Of a DNA stretch of 64,000 nucleotides, positions 21,124 to 33,700 are shown piece by piece; the stretch's first letter is position 1, and each line of letters starts with the position of its first letter. This stretch comes from Melastoma dodecandrum. Taxonomy: Eukaryota; Streptophyta; Magnoliopsida; Myrtales; Melastomataceae. The notes under the pieces were generated by a model. It searched no databases. It worked only from the letters and a program-made list of their open reading frames with translations, and was not told the DNA's origin. Position numbers and translations under genes: made by a program. The stretch covers positions 1,240,001 through 1,304,000 of the forward strand of contig JARUPY010000088.1 of assembly GCA_029817715.1 (NCBI GenBank), read 5' to 3'.

Positions 21124-21726
21124 ATGGCTACCCAGCAGGAAGACCTCAGGCAGCGACCCCTGCCTTCCCAAGGAGAGGCGGAACAGGTCGGCGGGACGGT
21201 GGACAACGCCACGGCCAATGTCAGCCTCAAGCGGGATCGCGACAGGGGAGCCATGGCGAGGCGTGGCGCACGCTCCCTCCTCCTGGCACTCTCCCTGCCA
21301 CTTTCCCTTACCTTGTTTGCTATCTACCTGTTTGGACACCGGCATGGTGTGCACGACGGACATCCCCGTCCCTCTCCTCCATGGTATCTGCCGCAGTGGA
21401 TATTGCAGGGTATGAGCATCGTGTCGAGCGTACTCATGGGGCTGTCGGCATGGCTCGTGTGGGCCGAGGGGGGATTCCACAGGGATCCCCAGGCTCTCCC
21501 TCTCTACCTGGCGCAGCTGGGACTTAGCCTGTCGTGGAATCCGGTCATGTTCACAATCGGGGCAAATTGGGTCGGGTCTGCAGTGATGGTTGGGTTGCTT
21601 GGGTCACTGGTAGGTTGTTACAGGACGTCCAGGAGAGTTAACCCCATCGCCGGAGATCTCGTGATGCTCTGTCTGGCATGGGCCGCGATCCTGTCCGTCG
21701 TCAATCTACGCGTCCTCTCCATGTGA
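21124..21726 (+). CDS. TSPO: Translocator protein TSPO/MBR family
   Basis: Small membrane protein of the tryptophan-rich sensory/peripheral benzodiazepine receptor family. In plants it binds porphyrins, is found in ER, Golgi and other membranes, and is induced by stress and ABA. One exon of 200 residues has a hydrophilic plant-type N-terminal extension (about 45 residues) and then five hydrophobic helices. Typical sequence includes AMARRGARSLLLALSLPL, GLSAWLVWAEGGFH, LYLAQLGLSLSWNPV and LVMLCLAWAAILSVVNL. The intronless form matches plant TSPO genes. It separates LPA1 from TOC159, which as I recall is not the case in Arabidopsis, so it may have moved in. Confidence 0.93.
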   Translation: MATQQEDLRQRPLPSQGEAEQVGGTVDNATANVSLKRDRDRGAMARRGARSLLLALSLPLSLTLFAIYLFGHRHGVHDGHPRPSPPWYLPQWILQGMSIVSSVLMGLSAWLVWAEGGFHRDPQALPLYLAQLGLSLSWNPVMFTIGANWVGSAVMVGLLGSLVGCYRTSRRVNPIAGDLVMLCLAWAAILSVVNLRVLSM

Positions 21727-22160
21727 ATAGAGTGCTTATGTTCGATGTTTGTGTTGGTGTGTGGACAAGAAATATTCCCAAAGAGAGTTCTGTGAAAAAT
21801 AAAACCAGGAAATCTTTCACTTTCTTTGTAGATCAAATTCTTGCTAACGCAGATTGTCTCGTATTCAGTCGATTACCTGATCGTGTTGTGCCCCCATGTA
21901 ACAATGATTGCCGTGCCGTCCAACCCCGGTTAGCCGGAGATCGGGCATCAGAGCCGGTGAGCATCTTAGGGCTACAGGTTCCCAAACACGGTGGTAAGAA
22001 CAAAATTCTCATACTTGATCTTTAGTCCATCAAGTAAAATAATAAGTCGTAGTCGATAGAAGAGGAAGTAGGGAAGTTGCCAAATCCTGGACTTCAAGGA
22101 AAACATAAAAACCTGCGAGAACAAAATCAACTCGACGTGCGAAGCCCCTGGTGGCTAACT
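21727..22160. other. Convergent 3' ends of TSPO and TOC159
   Basis: Should hold the 3' UTRs of the two facing genes. No further gene is visible. Confidence 0.45.
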
Positions 22161-25100
22161 CTAATAGATGGAGTAGCTGTCGCTGACAGCGGGTTTCAGG
22201 CTCTTGTATATGGTCGAGATCACTGGCAGGATGCCGAGGAGTGCGATCTGGAGCTGGTCCGAGGTGCTTGTCCGCACCGTGATCTGCCCACTAAGCTTGT
22301 TGTTCAGCCCCGCTCGGACTGCGACCTTCGAGCCTCGGCCAATGGAGAACTGGGACTGAAGGTTTGCCCCCAATGCAAGGTCCCCTCTCCACTTCACCAG
22401 GGACAGGCCCAGGGAGGACTGGTCTTGGCCTATGGGATAATCCGCTTCTCGCAGCCGCACCTCGAGGTTGGTGCCGTATGCCGTGTCCCCCTGCGAGCGA
22501 ATACCTCCAGCGCTGCCCACCAAAACCAGGCGTTTCCCGAGGGCTATCTGATCCTCGACCTTGAGCCCGGTGGCCACATTTTCGCCCAGGAAGGTGACGG
22601 AGAACCCAGCAGTCGTCTTGTTCTTCCTGTAGGTCTTGAACTTGCTCTCCCCACGGATAATGTAGGCCAGTTGCTTGCCAACATTCTGGATGTCGAAACC
22701 TGCCATGGTCGAACCATTCTCGCCGTGCTTGGCAGCAATCGAAGAGTCCAGATGGATGTTGAACTCTTTCTTGTCTTTGGTGATCTGAACTGTCACTGCC
22801 CCGGGGAATTGACTAGCAATTGCTAGACTGTGCTCAAGGTTGACTCCATCGTAACCACAATCATGGTCCCAACCATGGGTGTCCAGGACGGGCCTTGCAA
22901 CAAACTGCGACGTTGGTTCCAGGAACCGATACCTGCAAAGGACACAACAGATGTCATGACCGAAAACCAGGTTCATGCATCACAGTTCACACAACGAATG
23001 ACTCTTACAGCAATGCTGTCCTGCAGTGTTCTGGCGAGAACGCAATTATATAGGCATTCACGAGTCTTCAATATAAACTTATATCGAACACAGAACAGAA
23101 ACTGCCGACACGCATCAACAATATGACGAGATCACTCGACAAACAGAATCAAATGCAGCGAGATCGTCACAACCAGTGCCTTCCCAATGTCAATTCCTGA
23201 ACCAGTGATGAAATGACAACCATGACAGCTCAATTCACCTGTAAGCAGGATTGTCACTGTCGAAAGAAGGTGGGAGAACCATATCATGCAAGGGGACAGG
23301 CACTGCGGCTGGGCTTCCATTATCTGGATCTGCATCGTCTCCCATGTAACCATAATCTTCCGTCGCGACCTTCCCTTTCTTCTTCATTTCTCTCATCCTC
23401 CTGAGTTCCTCTCTCCATTGCTTTTTCTGCAGAAGCTTCACCCTGTAATCATACTCCTCAAAGTATGCTCTACGCTGCTCCTTGCCGAGCTTTGCTACTT
23501 GAGTTTTCCTGAGAGGCTTAAATGGGGGAAGCTGATCGTATTCATCCTCCTCATCCTCCTGGTCAGAATCGGATAAGTCAGCCATGTCGACATCCGAATC
23601 GCCATTGTCCACACCCTGATCAGTGGAGAGTTTGGGGTGTGTCCGGGACTGCAACAGCCAGGACAACAAGTAGGGAAGTGGAGGAGAGCGGACCCGGAAA
23701 CCAAAGAGCTTCCTGTGGTCGAAGTTATCTTGAGGCTTTGACAGAGAGCTCGCTTCGGACAAAATCTTCAGGGAGTAACATATGAGCAGCAACTGCGGTC
23801 GCCATGTCTGCCCATTAGGAAGCACTTTCTCGCCATCTCTATTCTTCCGGCATGAAGGATGGTTCTCTACAAGGGAAACCGGGTTCATCAGGCTGGGATT
23901 CATGAGCCTCAGGTCGCCCACAGCTTGCCCGATCGACTGCTGCACGATGTGCGAGCGCTGAGCAACGAAGACATCATAACTCAGAGGCGAACCAGAGGGT
24001 CCGTCCGGTGGCGCAGATGCAGCATGAGTCAAAGTGACAACTGCAGTTCGCCAGATTGATGAACCAAGTGCACTGGTAATTGACTTCAGCAATGGAAGAT
24101 CGTTCAGGTCTCTGGTCTGGGTATCCAGCCGGTCCACATAGAGTACGATATCAGGTGGGCACTTCTTCGTGAACTTCTTTATGGCAGAGAAAACCTTCCT
24201 GTTTTCGGCCTGCTCCATGGCCGACGTTTTCAGACCTGGAGTATCGAGGACTCTGATCTTGACACCATTCAATTCTCCAGTGATCTCCTTCACGGAAGAC
24301 GTGGCGGTCTCAAAGGCATGTATCGCGGCCTTATCTTCTCCGAGGATAGAATTTATCGTCGCGCTCTTCCCGACTCCAGCTTTCCCAAGGACCAACACGG
24401 TCAAAGAGAAGTTTACATCATTCTTGCCGTTCAATTCCAGCTCGGCTGCCTCCCTTTTTGCAGCCTCGAGACTGAACAACTGACCGCCTTGCCGCCCAGC
24501 AACCAGTGCCAACCTATACAGGACTTGTGAGGCCAGCGAATCCTCTGTAGAATAACCCAGCCTCTGGACCAGCCTCAGAAACTTCACCCGCAACAGCTGA
24601 ATCTTCTCCAGCTTCTTCTTTTCTTCTTCACTCAACTTACTGTCTGATTCTGTAGGAGTTATGAGGTTAGAAGTAAAGAGACCGCCACGGTTTGGTCGAG
24701 CTGCCGGTTTCAAAGACCTGAGGGAGGATCCCAAACCAGCAGGACGCTCGACAGAAAACAGCCGGGAACCATCCTGCGAAGTAACAGTGATACTTCCACC
24801 GCTATTATCACTGCCAGTTGCTGCTTTGAGCAGCGCAGCTAGGGCAGCTGAGTCAAACAGCTCCTTACCATCGCCTTCCTCATCGGTATCTTCTTCATCA
24901 GAGTCTGTTACAATCTGGCCGTCAATCATCTGAGAACGATCCTGTGAGTTTTCCACGCTAGAGCGAGAGTCGACCCCCTTTTCTAGTTCCTCCAAGAACT
25001 TCTTGGCAGCTTGAGCGTTCTCAAACATCAGGCTTTCATTCTCTCCGTCAGTATCCGATCCTTTGATCTCAGGTCGCTGCTTCTGGTCTTCACCAGATTC

Positions 25101-26063
25101 CAAGGCTTCTTCTCCTTTTCCATCAGAAACTTCACCTGTCGCTTCCACCTCCAAACTCCCTCTACCTGCTTCATCATTGCCTGGCAAAACAGCCTCAACA
25201 GGCGGCTTAGAATCTCCGGTAGACGGTTTCTCCTCGCCTAACTGCACATCACGATAACTCTTGTGATCCACACTCCCTAATCCAACCACAGCCACTTCTG
25301 GCTGGGCAACAGAATCTACCATGTGAGTTTTGCTCTCTACCACCTGCTTCACCATCTCCTGCGGCAATTCCGCCACCAACTCAACACCCAAGGATTCAGT
25401 GTCTCGTCCAAGGACTCCATGTTCAACAGATGCAGCCGCAGAAGACTCCTCGACAAGCTTCTCCTCCAAACTCTCAGCCACCAGTCCATCAACACCTCCG
25501 TCCGTGCTCTCACTAATCCCATCCTCCACGGGCACAACCTCGACGGCAGCCAGCTCAACCCCTTCCCCTCCAGCTTCCTTATCCACCCAGTCAGTCTCCC
25601 CCTGCTTCTTCTCAGCCTCAATTCCCTCTCCCACAACCTCTCCAACCACCTCCTCGGCCAACTTCTTCCCCACGAACACCCTCCTCTCCTCATCCTCCCC
25701 AACAACGCCACCATTCACTCCCTCACCCACAACCACAACCTCCTCCCCCTCATCCCTATAGTAATCCCCAAACACGGGGACCTTAGCCCTCGAACCCCCA
25801 AAAACACCCTCTTCCTCCTCCTCCTCCTCCTCCTCATCATCAAACTCCACGTCCTCCTCATCGTCATCGTCGTAAGAAATCTTCGCAACGGGTCTGAACC
25901 CGCCGTCGCCGGAACCCAGCCCGGCAGCCCTGTCAGGAACATCCTCCCCGGCGCTAACGAATCCCCCGTCCTCGGACTCGGCATCGGTGCTGGTCCTGCC
26001 GCTGCCATTATCGACGGGGACGAGGGGGCGGGGGACTTGGTTGTCGATGGGTCGGGAGTCCAT
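22161..26063 (-). CDS. TOC159: Chloroplast preprotein import receptor TOC159
   Basis: GTPase receptor in the chloroplast outer envelope that recognises transit peptides of photosynthetic preproteins in the TOC complex. Two exons, 26063-23239 and 22932-22161, join as DNPAYR-YRFLEP and give 1198 residues. It shows an acidic, low-complexity A domain (about 1-530, with Asp/Glu runs). The G domain has a P-loop GKAGVGKS at 560-567 and DTPGLKT. The membrane-anchoring M domain starts near LPPFKPLRKTQ, with EQRRAYFEEYDYRVKLLQKK and THGWDHDCGYDGVNLEHS, and ends DSYSIY. The M domain resembles TOC159 more than TOC132/120 or TOC90. The A domain is shorter than in the roughly 1500-residue Arabidopsis protein. 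The start codon opens directly into MDSRPIDNQ and has no in-frame ATG upstream that I could find. Confidence 0.94.
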
Positions 26064-27758
26064 CAGGAATATCGAGGGAGTCTCGGGTGGTTTCTGTAAA
26101 ATGGAAAAACAGGGAGAGTTTAGGGTTTTAGAGATTTTTTTGCTCCTTGGTGCTGGGAGGGAGGGAAAGGAGGAGTTTGGTGGATGAAGTAGTAGGGCGG
26201 GGAGAAAAGAGATGGGATAAAAGATAAGGTTGTAAGAAGGACGAGGAAGTAAGGAAGGATGGAATGGAGTGTTTTTGCTTCAAAGCACAAAAACCACCTC
26301 TTCTTCTTCCTCCTCCCCCTCCTAAAGCCGCCTCTATCTATCCCATGCCCTTCTTCATTGTGCCAAGTATAATGCCAAAAATCCAATGAAATTTTGAAGA
26401 TCTTTTAAGAGAATATTGTCAGAAATTAATAAGTGATTTAACTTAATATTTAAAAAATATTTTTCGAAATAACAACCGAGTTGCATGTAGTCTCTCGAAG
26501 GTGTACTTTTTTTTTATCTTTGATTTTTGGGTTGGGGATAAAAAAAAAATACAGAAAAAAGAAAGAAAGAAACGTGTACTGTTTATCCCCCATTCGTTCC
26601 TCATCCCTTAGTGAATGGTCAACAATAAAAGACACTAGTTCTTTTTTCTTTCCCTCATCCAATCTTCTTCCTAACACCAAAGCAAAAATCTCGAATGAAT
26701 GATTCTGGGTCTGTTTTCTTACATTTGTGTTTAGAGATTGGATTTTGGATCCATTTTAGGGATTTGGGTCAAAGACAACATAACATGAAAGATGACAAAT
26801 ACAAAGGGGACATGGGGGCCAACCCAAAGTGCCATTTCCTTTTTGCTTGTTTTTTCCTCCCCCTACCCTCTCTGGCCTGCACAAATGAAGTCCCTGAATT
26901 GATGGTGTTTTTTTACAATATGAGTAGTAAAAGTAATTAAGATGACACAGCTAGGTAGGATCATGCAAAAGCTGCCCCCATCCTTTCTTTCAAGATATTT
27001 TATTGCGAATTTATTAGGAGGTTTGTTACGAATTAGGAAATAATATATTGCATTTTAAGGTATTAATTTTTAAAATTTTTGAAATAATATATCAAATTTA
27101 GTTTTTATAAAGTCGAATTTATCTTTTCTAAACAATACATAGTTAGATTAAGAAGTTTGACTTTTTAAAAGCGGAGTTCGGATCGTATAAAAGTTTTTTA
27201 CCAAACTCGATTTTAGGACGGCGAACTTTACTTTTGTAAAGTCGAGTAAGTTAACAACGTTATTTGTGTAATTTCGAAAAATAAATGTCCAGAAACTTTG
27301 TTAATTCGAATAGAAATAAAAAAAGAAATTCGGAGCTTGTCAAATAATGAATCTAGTTGTTAAATAATTCAGTATTAAGAAAGCGAATTTCAATTTTCGA
27401 GTATAATAATGAAAATTATAAATTTTATTTCGAAAATATTTTCCGAGTCTCTTAACAGAACTAAAGAAATTCTTCCCCTCATTTCATTTCAATCAAACGG
27501 GACAAACAAAAAAAATTACTCATCGACCGAGCGACCGACCCCTCTCTGTCGTCTCTCCCTTCTTCTACTTGTTCGTCCCTTTCCTTTTCCTCAACAAACC
27601 CTTTCCCCTAAATTTCCCATCCCCACCGCTCGCCCTAATTCTTCGTGCCCATCAATTTTCTCCCTTGGAATTGATCGGGAAATCCGATCAAGCAACGATC
27701 TTTGGCGTCCGTTTCTTGTTGGGTATTCTCCCTTTGATTAGAATTTTAAGTTTTTATT
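26064..27758. other. Divergent promoter region of TOC159 and the AAA ATPase
   Basis: 1.7 kb between two start codons that point away from each other. The TOC159 side carries a telo-box. The middle (26990-27420) is AT-rich. No gene or RNA is seen. Confidence 0.5.
26120..26128 (-). promoter_or_regulatory. Telo-box in the TOC159 leader
   Basis: AAACCCTAA on the minus strand, 57 bases before the TOC159 start codon. Telo-boxes are common in leaders of plant housekeeping genes. Function is inferred. Confidence 0.4.
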
Positions 27759-30700
27759 ATGGTCGAAACCAGGAGCAGCAGCGCTTCCGCTGCGGCCAGC
27801 AAGCGCCCCGCATCTTCGTCCCCCGCTGCGCCGTCCTCGCCTCCCCCCCCGAAACGCTCCAAGGTCAGGGATTTCGCCCCTTGCTCGCGTCAAGTTTGGT
27901 TCTTTTATTGATCGGGATGTGTTTGTGGGGCTTGTTGGATTTGGCTGATTGGTAGGTTTATCGTTGAGTTATGGTTGATTGGGGGTTTGCTTGATCCGGG
28001 AGTAAAGTTTCGGCTTCACTTGTCGGGAGGGTTTTAGGGATTTATTTTATTTCGGTGATGGATTCTGAGGGACTGGATTGGCTTGCGATCTTTTCCGTTC
28101 GGCAGGTTTCTGGGGATGTTCCATGGGGCAAAGATTTAGGTGGGGAACCGCTGGAATCTGATGCAAGATCTTGTGATCCGCAGCTTACTGATTCAAAGGC
28201 CCCAGATGCCGAGAAGGCGAACGTGAATGGGGGCAGTGGTACCTCGCAGCCCCAGCCCGTTGGTATGTTTTGGTTATCCAATGTTTGGGCTTATGTGACA
28301 GGGACGTGAGGATTTCCTCTCTGAGATTGTTGAGAGTGTAGTATTATGGAGGAAGGGGTGGGCCTTTCGGAGTTGGGATTTTTTTGCGAGATGGTTTTCT
28401 TGATGATTTAATTATGATCATAAATGAAAGGCGGGCTGGTTGTAGGGAAGGCAAACGGGCATAAGAGGAAGTCACCAAAGGTTGCAAAGCAGAAACCAAA
28501 AGCTGTCTGGGGCCAGCTTCTTTCTCAGTCTAGTCAGGCAAGTCCTTATGCTGTCTGTCCCTGTTTCATGTCTTGTTATGATAATAAGCCCTCTCCTAAG
28601 GCGTTCATTAGATTATTCATTCTCACTTCTTTTCATTTGTTCATTGGATTATGATCATCGTTTTGTCGACTAAATGGACCATTGATTTTTGGCACAGATG
28701 TTGATATTATTCTTTCCTCTTAACATTTGGTCATACTGAGTAGGCTACCCATGTGAACAAGATTGTCGAGAAAGTAAATTTTCTTTTTGGGACGGGGACT
28801 TGAGGTAGAATGATGTGGATTCCGCTAGAAAAAGGATTTGGGCTGCGATTCCTTTTTGGATTCATTGGATCATCCGGATCATGGAAGGCCTTTGAAAATT
28901 GAGAGTTCACTATCAACGTCTTATAAATTGAATTTTTTAATATTGCGTCCTTGCACTTTGCATTCTGTTTGTTGCTATAGTGTATAGCTTAAATGGCTCT
29001 ACATATCTAAGATTTCATTTATTCAGAATCCTCATTTGGTGATGCGGGAGAATCTTTTCACTATTGGTCAAGGACGACATTGCAATTTATGCCTCGCAGA
29101 TCCATCCATAAGCAATGTCTTGTGTAGAATCAAGCACATAGCGGTACATCCTATGATTCTCTCATTTTCTTGGTCATATTTCCCTGGAACCCGTTTACTG
29201 GGACTCTTGTTTCCGCTCGACTTTATCGGTACAAGTTTGTTCGCAGGAAAAAATATTTTTGGCATAAAATTAGGTTTTTTGTTGATTTGTTTAATATGTT
29301 GATGCCATATTATGTTTTTTTTTGGGGGGGGGGGGGGTTGCGCAGCGTGAAGATTCTTCTGTAACAGTCCTTGAGATCATGGGCTGCAAGGGTGTCGTGC
29401 AAGTAAATGGGAAGATATACGGACGGAATAGTAGTGTTCTTCTATTTGGAGGTGATGAAGTGGTCTTCAGTGCTGAAGGCGACCACTCATATGTATCCTT
29501 TCTTTTGATTTCTAATCTTTTTGCAGCATTTTATCTTCCCAGGTGAAGTTTTTCGGTGATGATTAGTGTAGCTTGTGTGAGCTGTTACTTATGTAATTGC
29601 CTAAGTATTGTCCGTGTCACTTGCTGGAGAATGCTTTAAGTTTGCTTAATCCTGTTCATATGGATTGCTCTCTTTTTTTTAAGAAAAAAGAAGCAATTAA
29701 GAATATGGATTATATCTCTTATCAGGTCTTGATGATGTTCTACCTGGGGAAATGAGTCAACCATTAGAGGCAGTAGAAATCGTAAATTTTAGTTGTTTGC
29801 TCAGTTGCTTTCTCTTCCCTTTCTTGTGTGTTTATCTTATCAAAGTGTACTTCAGTTTTTCGGCTGTGCGATCCTTAATACAGAGTAAGGTATTCCAGCA
29901 ATTTGATGACAATTTACCTTATCGAGGACTAGCGTCGGAATTTATGTTGGAAGCTCAGAGTTCTCCTATGAATGAGATGCATGTCGAGGCCAGAGCAGGA
30001 GATCCATCAATCTTAGCGTCTTTAACTGATTTTCAGGAAGACTTTTCTCTTCGTCCTCCTCCTGGGAAAAGTGGGGTGGATGTACGACCGGATTCAGAAA
30101 GGCCAGTTGAGCAGTCAGTATGTGGGTTATCCGATGATCAACTTGGCGATACAGGCTTGAGAGAAAGTTCTAACAATGATGATGCGGCAGATGTTGCATC
30201 ATTAGAGGATAAATCTGTTGATCCATCTGCTGAGGGAAATGAAGAAACTGTAAACATGGATAGGGATAGTTCTGATGCTAGTAGGGGTGCGGTCAGTGAA
30301 AAGGTACCCAGGTCAAAGTATGAGTTGAGGCCATCATTGCCATTGTTTGCCGGGTCATCTTCTAGCTTTGATCTGAGGGGTAGCATTTACAGAATGCTTG
30401 AAGAACAGCAAGAAATCAGGCAATTACTCAAAGTTTGTGATCCTTTGGCTAATACAAAAATAGGACGGAGGAAAGCATATAAAGAGAGTTTGAAACGATC
30501 AATCATCAATCCTGAAGATATTGAAGTCTCATTGGAGAACTTCCCATACTACCTAAGGTGGGTTTATTCTCTTCGGCATGTTTCAGTTCAGTTAATTTTT
30601 TTATGTTATTTTATTCAATTATTTGTGTTGCTTGCTTAGAATATTTAGCGCCCTTGTCGTCCACTTCTTTTGTAACTTCCATTTGCAGATATCAATGCTG

Positions 30701-33700
30701 TGGGTATGAATAGGCGAATCGTAATGTATTTATTTGGCTTGCAGTGATTCGACGAAAAATGTGCTGATTGCTTCTACCTTCATTCGATTGAAGTGCAATC
30801 AGTTTGTAAAATATGCATCAAATTTGCCTACGACATCTCCCCGGATTCTCTTATCTGGTCCCGCAGGTATCCAGTTGTGGTTCACTTCCCCGCCTGTTCT
30901 AATATGTTTCTCACTATTCAATAATTTTGATGATTCCTTTGGTTTAGGCTCCGAAATATATCAACAAACACTCACGAAAGCTCTGGCAAAGCATTTTGCA
31001 GCTAAACTCCTTATTGTGGATTCTCTTACATTGCCTGGTGTAAGCTTTCTTCGACATTTATCCCTGTGCGTTAGTTATAACAAAAGAAGAGGAATCAATC
31101 AAGGGATTTTTGGAAATGGAACGAACAGCAATACACATATTTTCGCTTGTGAAAATTGAAGTAGAATAGTGTTCCAGTTTAACTGTGGTTCCATTTTGAC
31201 CGCACTTGAAGGCTCTAATTCATAAGGCTCTTATAAATATGTAGGACACCTTGTCTAAAGATGTTGTGTCCACTAAAGGATTTGTGAAGGTTGAAAAGCT
31301 ACCGGTTTTCCCCAAGAAGGTTGGACATTCAACTGCTGATCAGCCAAGAAAGCCGACCTCAAGTGTTGAGGCTGAGATTACCGGGGGATATCCCACTTGT
31401 TCTAAAGCTCAGCCAAAGCAGGAGGTGTCTACGGCTACGTCCAAACCATACAAATTCAGGAAAGGCACGTTTTATCTTGCTTAAACGACATTTCAGGTTC
31501 TCAATCTTACATGTAGTTGCTACAGGCGGTTATTTCAACTTTTCCCCCAAAAAGAAACTGTGAGCCAAGGTTTACCCTTCATTGATTGTTAAATATGTCC
31601 TTTTCATTTTCTTTTCAGGGGATCGAGTGAGATTCATTTCACCTATTCCATCTGCAGTTTCTACTCCACAGCCCTCTAGGTACTCTTCTTTCATTCTCAA
31701 ATCCATCTTATGTTGGGTGATTCGAGTCTGTGTCAGAGGCAGGTCTTTGTAAGCATTTATGTTTTCCTTGTACATTTGTCGGCAACTTTTTTTAACGTTA
31801 TGTTTGTTTTTATGGTTCCTGGTTTCTATCATCTCTTAAATTTTCCTTTTTCTCATGGCTAGGGGACCTTTGGACGGTTATCGAGGCAAAGTTATCCTTC
31901 CCTTTGAAGAAAATGAAAATGGTTCAGCCAAAGTTGGTGTGAGGTTTGATAAGACGATACATGAAGGCAATAATCTTGGTGGACTTTGTGAAAAGGAGCA
32001 TGGTTTTTTCTGTTCTGGTGATTAACTAGGGTTGCTTTCTTATCTTGCCTACTTCCTACCTAGTGGCTTGTTTGCTGATACCTTTACATGTAACAGCCAA
32101 TTCACTTCAACCGGAGAGTTCAACAGGGGAAGAGACGGATAAACTTGCTCTTGACGAAATTTTTGAGGTCACTGCAGTTGTACAGTGATGTTTTTTGTTT
32201 TTTTCCTTTTTTCCTTGTAAGCTGTCCTCAGAATCCTGCCTTTTTGAAACAGGTTGTCCAAAGTGCCAGTAAAAGTGGACCGCTCATATTATTTATGAAG
32301 GACGTGGAGAAAACTGTTGTGGGCAGCTCAGATGCCGGACAGGCTTTCAAGAGCAAATTCGAGATTCTGCCTGAGAACGTTATTGTTGTGGGTTCTCATA
32401 CTCAATTTGACACCCGAAAGGAAAAGGCAAGAAAGCAGTGGTTTTTTATTGTCTGTACTTTGTTATTTCTTGATTTCGGCACTTGCTGATGTCTCCATTT
32501 TGGCACTTTCTGATTTCTCCATTTCAGTCTCATGCTGGTGGGCTTTTGTTTACTAAACTGGGAGGCAACCCAACAGCCCTACTGGACCTAGCATTTCCGG
32601 TATGCCTGGATTTTGTCCTAATGTCGTGATCTGTTATAGTTATTTTTTATTGTGGACTGCTAGTGGCCTTGGAACCTCAATTTGCAAGTTCTTCAGGGTG
32701 ACTTTTCTGTTTTAGTGAAGTGGATGATATGATTTTGTATTTGTTGAGGGTAAAAGTGAACCCAAGTACGAATCTGCCATAAGACACAGTGGATCAACAT
32801 GGTGTAATGTTTATCGATATTATTGAACAGGATGAACTGATATTTGAAAGTGTGTAGTATAAAAAGCCTTTGTTAGGGTCTGAATTGAAATATCATTACA
32901 GGATAGTTTTGGCCGTCTCCACGACAGAAGCAAAGAAAATACCAAAGCAACGAAGCAGCTCAATCGTCTTTTCTCAAACAAGGTGACCATACAGTTACCT
33001 CAGGTGCGGAACGATAAACCATTCTTAATTGTGCATTTTTCTGTCTCTTTTGATGATTTATCTCAAATATTTTGATTTTTTTGCAGGATGAAGGATTACT
33101 TTTGGACTGGAAGCAGCAATTAGAACGGGATATTGAGACACTGAGAGGACAATCTAATGTTGCCAGCATCCGCATGGTTAGAATTTGTTACGCATGATAT
33201 CCATGCATATCTTTGTTCCATGATGTTTCTTTTCTTCTTCTCATTAAGTTCTACTTTTCCTCATCTTGTTGTTTCAGGTGTTAAACCGGAACAAACTGGA
33301 ATGCCCTGACCTTGATTCTGTATGTATAAAAGATCAAATTCTTGCAAACGATAGTAAGTGTCTGACACTGTTGCTTAATTTTTGTACTGTTTGCTTGTTC
33401 TTGCAATTAATAATACGTTTTGTTTTAATTTATCTCAGGCGTGGAAAAGATAGTTGGCTGGGCTCTAAGTCATCACTTCATGAATCTTTCAGAAGAGGAA
33501 GTTGGAGATGTGAAACTTCTGATCTCAAGTGAAAGGTAATGCATCCTTAATGCTGCTAATTCATATTGAAGATTTGCATTGCGGGATCATCTCTGAAAAT
33601 AACCTTGTGATAAATTCTGCTGCAGCATTAGGTATGGATGGGACATTTTCCAGGGTGTTCAAAATGAAACTAAGAACTTGAAGAAATCTCTAAAGGTACT

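Noticed and set aside
25323..26099. Open frame of 258 codons opposite TOC159
   Set aside because: It mirrors the acidic repeat region of TOC159, giving Leu/Ser/Pro-rich nonsense with no domain.
29729..29780. Possible extra exon [19 protein letters not shown] in the AAA gene
   Set aside because: Homology continues directly from DHSY to VFQQFDDN using the acceptor GTAAG at 29889. The extra segment matches nothing and needs a doubtful 16-base exon before it.
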